This document shows, one piece after another, positions 8,858 through 17,139 of a DNA stretch of 64,000 nucleotides. Numbering within the stretch: the first letter of the stretch is position 1; the number at the start of each line of letters is the position of its first letter. The stretch is from assembly GCA_024276825.1 (NCBI GenBank), contig JAJRWI010000007.1, positions 17,346-81,345 on the forward strand, in the 5' to 3' direction. The notes beneath the pieces are model-generated. The model saw only the letters and a program-made list of their open reading frames with translations. It did not search any database and was not told the DNA's origin. This DNA comes from an archaeon (GTDB lineage: Archaea > Asgardarchaeota > Thorarchaeia > Thorarchaeales > Thorarchaeaceae). The position numbers and the translations under genes are program-made.

Positions 8858-11322
8858 TAGAGTTTATGCTCCGTTCTAGCGATTATCTCCTCTTGAAGTT
8901 CTCTTCCAATTTGAGTGAAGAAGGCATTATAGCCAGTGACTCTGACCAAGAGGTTGGAATATGAGTCGGGGTCTTTCTGCGCAGCACGGAGGGTCTTGGC
9001 ATCGATTATGTTGATCTGAAGAGCAGTTCCACCAGCTTCGCCATAGGCCCTCAATAGTGCTGCTAATTTAGCGATATGCTCAGGGGTCTTGACCATTGAT
9101 GGACTGAGGGTTATAGTATGTGATGCACCATTGGGCACCGTTTCAAGGCCGAGTTTACCAACCGATCGAATGGAAGCCGTGGGCCCCTTCATATCCATTC
9201 CTTGCACAGCACCAACACCGCCTGAGAGGTATTCTCCACGTCGTCGGCCATCAGGTGTTGCCGCTGTAAGAGGTGCAAGAGGGATGAAGTAGTTCCAGCT
9301 CAGGTATCCTGCACGATAACGCCTGCCAGTGTAGGGGTTCTTGTGCTTGAAGGTTTCAGTTGCCCAGAACATGGAAAGGTGTCTTGTGACCTCATCTGCA
9401 TAATCATCGTCATTGCCAAACTTGGGAGCCTTATTTCTGAGCATCTGACGGATCTCCTCATAGCCCTCATAGTTGGCCTTGATTGCATTCAGTAGTTCTT
9501 CCATTGTGATCTTCTTATCTTCATAGACCAACTTCTTGACTGCAGTGACCGAGTCTGCGAGAGTAGCTATCCCCATGCCTTCAAGAGTGATGAAGTTCCA
9601 GTCTGTTCCGCCCTCATTAACATCCTTGCCACGCTCAGCACAACCATCCATCAGCGCACTGAGATATGGGGTCGGCTGGTATTTAGCCCTCAGCGTATCA
9701 GCCTTGTTTCCACAGTCTACAAGGAGTTTGATCAGTGCCTTGAGTTGCTCTTCAACAGCATTCAGGAACTGCCCGTAGTTCTCGAATTGAAGTGGGTCAC
9801 CAGTCTTCGGCCCTATCTGTTCGCCGGTCTGCATGTCTTTACCATTATTGAGAGCAAGCTCGACTGCCTTGGCGAGATTGATGTTTACATCCACAGTCCC
9901 TGACCTATCGTTCCCTTGCATGGTGTTCTCCAGACAACCCACAATTCCATAGTTCCATGCCTGCTCTCTGGGAATGCCTTCCCAGACGAGACCCTCAATA
10001 CTGTTCTCATCAAAATTCATCAGGAAGGGAGACCCTTGTGCCTTTGAGAGGACCTCTGCAACCCTGATGAGAAAGTCTTGTGGGGTGTTCTTATGGAGTC
10101 GAATGTTAGGCTTGGGCTCAAGTAGGTTCATCTCCTCAATCACCTCTAGAGCAAGCCATGTCAGATCATTGGTGAGGTCTTCGCCATTGGGTCCGCAACC
10201 ACTGAGGGTCATCAGTTGCCCGAAGCTTGAATTAATACCTTGGTTTATCCCAAGTCGGCCCTGATAATCGTAAGCATAATTGTGTTTGATCCAATAACAT
10301 TGAAGAAGCTCCTTCGCCTGCTCGCGAGTCAATTCACCTTTGTCGATACTACGCTTATAATAAGGATACATGTACTGGTCCCATCGACCATGAGAGAGCC
10401 CTGCTCCAGGATATGACTCTGCAGCCATGACCAGCATATGGGTCATCCAGAGTGATTGGAGTGCCTCCCAGAAGGTTTCTGCCGGTTCCCATGGAACTTT
10501 TCGACAGATTCGGGCAATTTCAAGGAGTTCACTCTTCCTCTTCGAGTTGCTCTCTGATTCGGCGAGTTCCTCAGCTTTAGCGGCATATCTGAGGCTGAGG
10601 TCTCTTGCAGTCCTTAGACTGAGAATTAATGCATCAATGAATTCACGATGCTCCTTGGAAGTCTTGCGCCTCTTAATCTCCTCATATTCTTCAACAATAC
10701 CTCGCATGCCCATTCTCAAGACCTTTGCATAGTTGGGAATCAGATGGCCAGGTGCAGCTGAAGCAGTTCCAACGCCAAGTCTTGCAAGACGGGCGGCCTC
10801 CTTGAACCACTTTTTCATCTCTTTGTTCCGGGCCTTTGCCTCATTCTTGTTAAGAGACCTTGAGAGTGCAGTATTGAAATGAAAACCAACAATGAGCTCA
10901 CCATCTAGAATCTCAGTGGGCATGTAATGAACCATTGCCTCATAAAAGAAGATAGCACGTCGCATCGCCAGGTCATGTTCCCAGTAGTCCTCTGGAAGAT
11001 CAACCTTCACTGCCATTGCTCTTAGCGAACCCTGAATTGATGTCATGAATTGATATATCGCAGGCTCATTTGCCCAGTCATGAAGCGCATAGACATCATC
11101 CCATTCTGTACCTGTTGTGAATGCAAATGGCTCGTTCGTGATAGTCCGCTTGTCGAATGAATAGAACTGATCACGAAGTTTCTTCACACGCTCAGGCAAT
11201 TTTTCAGATGGCGACCAGATCTGAACAGTTTGATCGTCAGTACCTTCAACGGTCACATTGAACACTTCCAAGGGGAGTATTACATTGGAAAACAGGCTTT
11301 TAGGTGTAATTGTAAAGACCAA
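8857..11322 (-). CDS. Glycyl-radical enzyme, PFL2-like lyase/decarboxylase of unknown substrate
   Basis: Large subunit of an oxygen-sensitive glycyl-radical enzyme (about 821 residues). The active-site thiyl cysteine is C463 in VGCLENTMQGND, with Glu465 two residues on, as in dehydratases and decarboxylases with a CxE motif; pyruvate formate-lyase itself has CC. The glycyl radical is G797 in RVTGYNAFF, near the C-terminus. The N-terminal PFL domain is intact. The C-x-E motif argues against pyruvate formate-lyase and against benzyl/alkylsuccinate synthase, but the residues after it (NTMQGNDRSGT) do not match a subtype I can name. The start at 11322 is a TTG with no clear ribosome site, so the exact N-terminus is uncertain. 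The activase follows with a 1-3 nt overlap. A TATA-like run lies near 11390-11400 on this strand. Confidence 0.9.
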   Translation of the reverse strand: MVFTITPKSLFSNVILPLEVFNVTVEGTDDQTVQIWSPSEKLPERVKKLRDQFYSFDKRTITNEPFAFTTGTEWDDVYALHDWANEPAIYQFMTSIQGSLRAMAVKVDLPEDYWEHDLAMRRAIFFYEAMVHYMPTEILDGELIVGFHFNTALSRSLNKNEAKARNKEMKKWFKEAARLARLGVGTASAAPGHLIPNYAKVLRMGMRGIVEEYEEIKRRKTSKEHREFIDALILSLRTARDLSLRYAAKAEELAESESNSKRKSELLEIARICRKVPWEPAETFWEALQSLWMTHMLVMAAESYPGAGLSHGRWDQYMYPYYKRSIDKGELTREQAKELLQCYWIKHNYAYDYQGRLGINQGINSSFGQLMTLSGCGPNGEDLTNDLTWLALEVIEEMNLLEPKPNIRLHKNTPQDFLIRVAEVLSKAQGSPFLMNFDENSIEGLVWEGIPREQAWNYGIVGCLENTMQGNDRSGTVDVNINLAKAVELALNNGKDMQTGEQIGPKTGDPLQFENYGQFLNAVEEQLKALIKLLVDCGNKADTLRAKYQPTPYLSALMDGCAERGKDVNEGGTDWNFITLEGMGIATLADSVTAVKKLVYEDKKITMEELLNAIKANYEGYEEIRQMLRNKAPKFGNDDDYADEVTRHLSMFWATETFKHKNPYTGRRYRAGYLSWNYFIPLAPLTAATPDGRRRGEYLSGGVGAVQGMDMKGPTASIRSVGKLGLETVPNGASHTITLSPSMVKTPEHIAKLAALLRAYGEAGGTALQINIIDAKTLRAAQKDPDSYSNLLVRVTGYNAFFTQIGRELQEEIIARTEHKL

Positions 11323-11557
11323 CGTGGGCAGAAATCGGAACTGTGGATTTGATCATTGGTGTGATGTTCGAAACGTGGGTACTTGCATGTGCGTATTATA
11401 CTCGTTCATTCAGCAATTTTCGGAAATGCATTTACAATAATTATCAACCAGATAATAGTTCGTACATCTGTGGTATAGACAATATCTTTAAAAAAGAGGC
11501 AAGACCTCTGGGCGTGCAACACACTGCCTTGAATAAGGGTTGCAGGATGATTGCAGA

Positions 11558-13141
11558 ATGAGAAAGACCAGTATTATGACCCTTCTAATAGTATCGCTTG
11601 TGTTTGCAGGGGCACTATTCATGGTCCCCAGTGCAACAGTCACTAATGAGGCTGCATCTTCAGCTAATATTGAGACCTTTGCATTTGCAGGCTTTGATTC
11701 TGAAAATATCACAGTAGTTCTTCTCACACCTGCTAACGAGTCTGAGATTGCTGGCACTGTTGATTTGACGTTTAACATCACTTCTGTCAATGGCCCACTA
11801 AATCTCACCCTGTTTGTTGATGATGATATTCACCCGGATTACAATAACACGGAGATATCACTTGCAGTCAATGCCACAACTACTGTGAACATCACTGTTG
11901 ACACAACAGTGCTACCAGAGGGGTTATTGAATTTCACATTTCTATTTGAGGACAACACCACTGGAATTGTTGACAAGGAAACCTATCATCTGAGATTTCT
12001 TGTCAATAACCATGGTGCCCCATCCATAAAAATGATCTCGCCAAGTGAGGGAGAAACAATAATTGGTCTTGCTGACATTCTGCTTAATATAACATCTGAC
12101 TATCCCGAAGTGTACATGAACCTCACAGTTGATGGAGAACTTGACCCTGACTTCAATATGACATTAGTTCCTGCCACGCTTGCAAATCATACATTAAACT
12201 GCAGTCGTTATGACAATGGTCATCATGTGATAAAGATCACCATCTGGACTGAAGAGGGCCTTCAGGCAAGTGTTGAACGCGAGGTCATATTTCTCGATTA
12301 TGTGAGATTCGCTATTACTGGCATGGCATCTTATGCCAGAGTTTCAGGAAATCAGACCTTCGATATCAAAGTGTTCACCCCTTATGATACCGTCACGCTA
12401 ACTGCATATGTTGATGATGTCTTGGCACCTGATGTGGTGAATATCACGCTTCATGAGGGGCAGGACTCGTTCATCATGGACACTACATATTACTCAGAGG
12501 GTGAACACAATTTCACATTCATTGCATATGACGCGTTTGGGCACAAATGGGAAACCACGATGATATTTGTAGTAGATAACTATGGAGTCCCAGAAGTTCA
12601 CTTTGTCGCACCTACTGAGGATATTGTTGTTGGCATTGCAGAATTCACAATTCAGATCGACTCTAATTGGGAAAATGTCACAATTACGGTTCTTGTTGAT
12701 GGTGAGGAAATTCCTGAGCTGACAAACATCACAGTCAACACCGGCGAGTATACATTCACTATTGATACATCTCAATATTCAAAATGGCAGCATGAAGTGA
12801 CTGTGAAAGTAGAAACTTTAGAGGGCGAAACTGCAGAAACTTCAGAGATGTTCGGGTTTGCCAACTTCAGGCTTGAGGAGATAGCGAGTATAATAGTAAT
12901 CTTGGGGGTAGCATTTGTAATCCCAATACGCAGAAAAATAGCGGGTTATCCCATCAAGTCAATATTGATTGTTGATGTGATATTTATCCTTGTTACCGCA
13001 GGTGTCTTTCTTACACTGGGAGTCACATCATATTCATTGATGGTCTGGCACATTAATCTTGCAAGCATCTGGGCACTTGGTTCTGCACTGATATTCACCA
13101 ACTGGGTGCTGCCATTGTTTGAGAAGGTTGAGGAAGAGTAA
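11558..13141 (+). CDS. Surface protein with Ig-like repeats and C-terminal membrane helices
   Basis: About 527 residues. An N-terminal signal sequence (MRKTSIMTLLIVSLVFAGAL) leads into an extracellular part of roughly four related Ig-like beta-sandwich units of about 95-105 residues, each with a strand pattern like VxFNIT...LTLFVDD and each rich in Asn-x-Ser/Thr sequons. Three C-terminal hydrophobic segments (around IASIIVILGVAFVIPI, SILIVDVIFILVTAGVFLTLG, and IWALGSALIFTNWVLPL) anchor it, leaving a short acidic tail. The start ATG at 11558 follows AGGATGAT. A TATA-like CTTTAAAAAAG lies at about 11485-11495. Function unknown; adhesion or S-layer association is a guess. It converges on the acetyltransferase gene with a 3-nt gap. 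Confidence 0.75.
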   Translation: MRKTSIMTLLIVSLVFAGALFMVPSATVTNEAASSANIETFAFAGFDSENITVVLLTPANESEIAGTVDLTFNITSVNGPLNLTLFVDDDIHPDYNNTEISLAVNATTTVNITVDTTVLPEGLLNFTFLFEDNTTGIVDKETYHLRFLVNNHGAPSIKMISPSEGETIIGLADILLNITSDYPEVYMNLTVDGELDPDFNMTLVPATLANHTLNCSRYDNGHHVIKITIWTEEGLQASVEREVIFLDYVRFAITGMASYARVSGNQTFDIKVFTPYDTVTLTAYVDDVLAPDVVNITLHEGQDSFIMDTTYYSEGEHNFTFIAYDAFGHKWETTMIFVVDNYGVPEVHFVAPTEDIVVGIAEFTIQIDSNWENVTITVLVDGEEIPELTNITVNTGEYTFTIDTSQYSKWQHEVTVKVETLEGETAETSEMFGFANFRLEEIASIIVILGVAFVIPIRRKIAGYPIKSILIVDVIFILVTAGVFLTLGVTSYSLMVWHINLASIWALGSALIFTNWVLPLFEKVEEE

Positions 13142-13144
13142 GTC

Positions 13145-13993
13145 TCATAGCACACGCATAACTGGGATGTCCTTTTCTGGGGACACATCCCAGTCAGCCA
13201 TTTTTCCAATCATGTCCAGTTGGCTACTCTGAACTATGCTGAAAACACTATTACAATGCCATCTTGAAGCAGCCTTTGCAGTCTTGATAATGATTGCATC
13301 AATAAACTCTATTCCGTGCTTGGTTACATCAGCTGCGAATTGTGCGGTCTTATTCAGTCTGTTGATCACTACGCCCACACCGAGTAATTTAGAGCCGTAA
13401 TAGTATTCCAGTAATCTCCCCTTTTTGTTTTGCATCTTCAGTTCTGCAATCAGATCTGTGATTGCTCCAGGGTATGAATAGTTTGAGAATCTCATTTTTC
13501 GGGGAATCTTGTCAGCCACAGAGTGCTCAACTACTGAGACATTATTGAAGCGGACCTTTGGTAGTTTTGAGATTGGGACTTCTATCCTTGATAGGCTTCC
13601 TTTTGCAAAGTATTTGTTAGTCATCCAGTAGTTATAGTCTTCAGGTGTCGTGATATGAAAGATCTGTCCAGCATCTTGTGACACCATTATCTTCTCTGCT
13701 GCTTTCACCAGCTTGGGTCCTACAACATCACGAGATTCACGAGCATCAATATGGTGGTCCATGATTATTCCAGTCTTTCCGAGTTGAAGGTTGTTCTCCA
13801 TACGAAAAATAATCTCGCCAATTACCATTTCCTTGGACTCGGCAACAAGCCAACCATTCCTGCTGATAAGGGGATTTCTATGAATCGCTTTAACTTGTTC
13901 CACATTGACAATGTCTTCCATTGAATGCGAACTCTGGTATACCTCCAAGAGATCCTTGCAGTCCTTCATCACACCTCTTCTTATCAAGACCAT
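13145..13993 (-). CDS. GNAT-like acetyltransferase
   Basis: A 282-residue cytoplasmic protein whose N-terminal half looks like a GNAT domain: LIRRGVMKDCKDLLEVYQS at the start, then NGWLVAESKEMVIGEIIFRM, a strand MDHHID and a long helix (DVVGPKLVKAAEKIM) at the place where acetyl-CoA is bound. A second, shorter alpha/beta region (about 190-282, with GRLLEYYYGSKLLGVGVVI and DAIIIKTAKAASRWHC) could be a second degenerate GNAT half. The canonical Q/RxxGxG/A loop is not obvious, so catalytic activity is uncertain. The start is the ATG at 13993. Confidence 0.6.
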   Translation of the reverse strand: MVLIRRGVMKDCKDLLEVYQSSHSMEDIVNVEQVKAIHRNPLISRNGWLVAESKEMVIGEIIFRMENNLQLGKTGIIMDHHIDARESRDVVGPKLVKAAEKIMVSQDAGQIFHITTPEDYNYWMTNKYFAKGSLSRIEVPISKLPKVRFNNVSVVEHSVADKIPRKMRFSNYSYPGAITDLIAELKMQNKKGRLLEYYYGSKLLGVGVVINRLNKTAQFAADVTKHGIEFIDAIIIKTAKAASRWHCNSVFSIVQSSQLDMIGKMADWDVSPEKDIPVMRVL

Positions 13994-14148
13994 GATTCAC
14001 TCACCATCGACTACAGAGAATGCTTACAACCTACGATAAAATAAGAGCTAGTATGACACTTGTGCAAAGTTCAATTCATTCGGAAAAATATGATAAGGAG
14101 CCAATTGCTAACCATTTGACAATATAATTATGTTAAGCTCAGGTGGGA

Positions 14149-14706
14149 ATGATGAGTCGTGCTATTAGGATGCTTATTCTAATCATCCTACTATTATTTG
14201 GCATCTTTGAACTAGTCTATGGATTTCTTGGGGTCAGTATCTATGGAATATTTGGTGTGATTCCTGAGTCAGGATTACCAGCAATATTACCGCTTATAGT
14301 GGGAGTATTTCTCTGTCTGGTATCAGTCTATCTGCTCAGTTCAATGCTTATCAAAGAAGGTAGAATGAAGAGAATTGTGGGTGTCGCGAGCTCATACGAA
14401 AAAATAACTATTGCAGAGATCAGTGAACTATCTGGGGTTAAGACCTCAAATGTGAAACCATTGTTGTTTGAGGCAATTGCAGAAGGTCTTCTACATGGTG
14501 TGATTAAAGAGAACACATTCATTCGAAAGGAGGCTGAGGCCGAGGTCATAATTGAGCGGGAGGTAATGGTGACCCGTAAGGCTCCAGAAAAATGCTACAA
14601 GTGCGGCGCCTCATTGAATCCGCAGGAGGTTGAATGGGTAGGGCCCGATCAGTTCAGATGTGCTCATTGTGGTGCAGTAATGACAGTCGAAACTGAGAGA
14701 ATCTGA
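14149..14706 (+). CDS. Membrane protein with winged-helix and zinc-ribbon domains
   Basis: About 185 residues in three parts: two N-terminal membrane helices (MLILIILLLFGIFELVYGFLG and LPLIVGVFLCLVSVYLLSS), a cytoplasmic winged-helix-like domain (about 73-125, with KITIAEISELSGVKTSNVKPLLFEAIAEGLL), and a C-terminal zinc ribbon with two CxxC pairs (CYKCGAS and CAHCGAV). The layout suggests a membrane-bound regulator or protein-interaction scaffold; the winged helix resembles the PCI/proteasome-lid type as much as a DNA-binding one. A TATA-like AATATAATTA at 14121-14130 sits about 25 nt upstream, and AGGTGGG at 14141-14147 provides a ribosome site. ATGs at 14149 and 14152 are both possible starts. 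Specific function unknown. Confidence 0.65.
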   Translation: MMSRAIRMLILIILLLFGIFELVYGFLGVSIYGIFGVIPESGLPAILPLIVGVFLCLVSVYLLSSMLIKEGRMKRIVGVASSYEKITIAEISELSGVKTSNVKPLLFEAIAEGLLHGVIKENTFIRKEAEAEVIIEREVMVTRKAPEKCYKCGASLNPQEVEWVGPDQFRCAHCGAVMTVETERI

Positions 14707-14799
14707 GCTGAGAAGTGGGAATCATTATAATCTCGCCCTGTTGACCCATATTAATGCAAATAGTTGTTTGACCTAGGCAATGAGTTTACACTTCATAAG

Positions 14800-14808
14800 C
14801 CTTTTATT
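14800..14808 (+). promoter_or_regulatory. TATA box of the Nuo/Nfn-like operon
   Basis: A TATA-like CTTTTATTT is centred about 26 nt upstream of the ATG at 14831. This spacing predicts transcription starting at or next to the ATG (leaderless mRNA). It also decides the start of the first gene: the upstream in-frame ATG at 14780 lies before the promoter and could not be in the transcript. Confidence 0.55.
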
Positions 14809-14830
14809 TGTCGGACGTCCGCAGGCGCAC

Positions 14831-15301
14831 ATGCAAGCACCTCCGACTGACCAATTACACTCGAAGCTCATTCCTATGCTTCAAGAGATACAGGAACGTC
14901 TGGGGTACATCGCTCCTGAAGCTGTTGAGTGGCTTGCAAAAGAGCTAAAACTCAGTGAGCAGGAGATTTACGGTGTAGCCACATTTTACAACTTTTTCAG
15001 GCTCAATCCACCTGGACGTCATGAAATCAGAGTATGCCTTGGGACTGCATGCCATGTGCAGGGGAATGAGAAGCTCCTAGACACTATTTGTGAACGTCTT
15101 GGCATCCAGCCAGGGGAAACCACCCCTGATGGCAGATATAGCCTTGAACGTGTTGCATGTGTTGGTGCATGTGCACTTGCACCTGCAATTGTGATTGATG
15201 ATGAAGTTCACGGAAGAATGACACAAAGGGCGCTCCAAAGACTCTTGGACAAAATAGACCGAGAGGATGAAGAGGCCATGAAAAAGAGGGGTGAAAAGTA
15301 A
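14831..15301 (+). CDS. NuoE-like [2Fe-2S] NAD-module subunit
   Basis: Thioredoxin-fold [2Fe-2S] subunit of about 156 residues, homologous to NuoE of complex I and to HndA/HydC-type subunits of electron-bifurcating hydrogenases. The N-terminal helical bundle (LIPMLQEIQERLGYIAPEAV) is followed by the cluster ligands in CLGTACHVQG and CVGACALAP (four cysteines). It works with the downstream NuoF-like subunit in electron transfer from or to NAD(P)H. The start at 14831 (MQAPPTDQL) is chosen from the TATA position. The stop overlaps the start of the next gene (TAATG), showing translational coupling. Confidence 0.93.
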   Translation: MQAPPTDQLHSKLIPMLQEIQERLGYIAPEAVEWLAKELKLSEQEIYGVATFYNFFRLNPPGRHEIRVCLGTACHVQGNEKLLDTICERLGIQPGETTPDGRYSLERVACVGACALAPAIVIDDEVHGRMTQRALQRLLDKIDREDEEAMKKRGEK

Positions 15302-17139
15302 TGGCCGATGAAAAGATTGAACTCTTGGTCTGTCTTGGGACAGGCTGTGAGTCTGCAAAGTCAGATGTTCTTTTTGCAAAATTGTCCGACGAGATCAAGA
15401 AGCACAAGTTAGAGAACAAAGCAGCGGTCAAGAGAATCGGATGTCACGGTCTATGCCAGCAGGGACCAGTGATTGCGGTTGAGCCCGAGGGACTGTTTTA
15501 TTGTCAGGTCAAAGAGTCAGACATTGAAGAGATCATACAATCGCATCTCATCAAGGGTAAACCTGTAGAACGACTATTCTACGAACATGATGATGGGACG
15601 AGAATTCCTCATTATAGGGACATTCCATTCTATGCAAAGCAAACGCGAGTTGTGCTCAAGAATTCAGGTCATATTGATCCTAGCAAGATTGATGATTACA
15701 TTGCAGTTGGAGGGTACAAGGGTCTTGAGCGTGCTCTGAAGGAGATGAGCCCAGAAGAAGTCATTGAGGAGGTCTACAACTCCGGACTGCGAGGAAGAGG
15801 CGGTGCAGGTTTCCCAACAGGATTAAAATGGAAATTCGCCCGTTCATCGCCAGGAGATGTCAAATATGCGATATGTAATGCCGATGAGGGAGATCCCGGG
15901 GCATTCATGGACGGTTCAATCCTTGTTGCAGATCCCCATTCCGTTCTGGAGGGGCTTTCAATTGCTGCATATGCCATTGGTGCCCGTGAGGCATTCATTT
16001 ATGTCAGACATGAGTATCCATCTGCAGTTGCTTCATTGAAGAAGGCCTTAAAGCAGTCATACGAGAGAGGATTCCTCGGGGAGAACATTCTTGGTACCGG
16101 TTTTAATCTTGATATTCGAATGATGGAAGGTGCTGGTGCATTCGTTTGTGGTGAGGAAACCGCACTGATGGCATCAATAGAGGGTAAGAGGGGAATGCCG
16201 AGACCGAGACCACCCTTTCCAACAGAGGCAGGTCTCTGGGGCAAGCCAACAGTGATCAATAATGTGAAGTCTTTGGCCGCAGTCGCGATCATTCTAAGAG
16301 AGGGCTGGGAATGGTTCAAATCAATTGGTACCGAGGGAAGTCCTGGGACTGCTATCTTCTCATTGACTGGAAAGGTCAAGAACACAGGACTAGTTGAAGT
16401 CCCCATGGGAGCCACACTGCGACACATCATCTTCGATGTCGGGGGTGGTGTGGGTACTGGCAGGGAGTTCAAGGCAGTTCAGACTGGAGGACCCGCAGGA
16501 GGTTGTCTACCAAAGGAGAAATTGGACCTACCAGTTGACTTTGACTCGCTTCGAGAAGCTGGCGCAATCATGGGTTCTGGTGGAATGATAGTAATGGACG
16601 AAACCACCTGCATGGTCGATGTTGCCCGATACTTCCTGTCATTCACGCAGCAGGAGTCATGCGGGAAGTGTACCCCCTGCAGAATGGGCACACTTGAGAT
16701 GCTAAAGATTCTCGACAAAATAAGAGAGGGCCGTGGCGAAGAGGGTGATATTGAGAAGCTTCTCGAGTTATGTGATACTGTTGTCAAGGGGTCTCTCTGC
16801 GGACTTGGTCAGAACGCACCCAACCCAGTTTTGACAACTATCAAATACTTCAGGGAAGAGTATGAAGCGCATATTCGCGACAAGACATGTCCTGCCATGG
16901 TCTGTCGTGATCTTGTGAAATATGTGATTGATCCTGACTTGTGCATTGGGTGTGGTGCTTGCAGCAGAATTTGCCCAACAGGGGCTGCACAGGGTGAGAA
17001 GAAGCAGGCACATCATATTGAGCAGGACATGTGCATAAAGTGTGGAGCATGCCTTGAGGTCTGTCCTCCAAAGGCCAGTGCTGTTCTAAAGATACCCATC
17101 AGCAAGACACTTGCTGATATTAAAGGAGGTGCTCAATAA
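15301..17139 (+). CDS. NuoF-like NADH-binding flavoprotein with extra Fe-S domains
   Basis: 612-residue FMN- and NAD(H)-binding subunit of the HndC/HydB kind. Domains in order: an N-terminal thioredoxin-like [2Fe-2S] domain (CLGTGCES, CHGLCQQG), the NuoF core with FMN and NADH binding (GRGGAGFPTGLKWKF and the ICNADEGDPGAFMD block), the SLBB domain, the N3-type [4Fe-4S] site (ESCGKCTPCRMGT), and a C-terminal pair of ferredoxin-type [4Fe-4S] motifs (CIGCGACSRICP, CIKCGACLEVCP). Complex I NuoF lacks the first and last of these. Such extended subunits occur in soluble NAD-dependent hydrogenases, formate dehydrogenases and electron-bifurcating complexes. Start and stop both overlap their neighbours by TAATG. 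Confidence 0.95.
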   Translation: MADEKIELLVCLGTGCESAKSDVLFAKLSDEIKKHKLENKAAVKRIGCHGLCQQGPVIAVEPEGLFYCQVKESDIEEIIQSHLIKGKPVERLFYEHDDGTRIPHYRDIPFYAKQTRVVLKNSGHIDPSKIDDYIAVGGYKGLERALKEMSPEEVIEEVYNSGLRGRGGAGFPTGLKWKFARSSPGDVKYAICNADEGDPGAFMDGSILVADPHSVLEGLSIAAYAIGAREAFIYVRHEYPSAVASLKKALKQSYERGFLGENILGTGFNLDIRMMEGAGAFVCGEETALMASIEGKRGMPRPRPPFPTEAGLWGKPTVINNVKSLAAVAIILREGWEWFKSIGTEGSPGTAIFSLTGKVKNTGLVEVPMGATLRHIIFDVGGGVGTGREFKAVQTGGPAGGCLPKEKLDLPVDFDSLREAGAIMGSGGMIVMDETTCMVDVARYFLSFTQQESCGKCTPCRMGTLEMLKILDKIREGRGEEGDIEKLLELCDTVVKGSLCGLGQNAPNPVLTTIKYFREEYEAHIRDKTCPAMVCRDLVKYVIDPDLCIGCGACSRICPTGAAQGEKKQAHHIEQDMCIKCGACLEVCPPKASAVLKIPISKTLADIKGGAQ

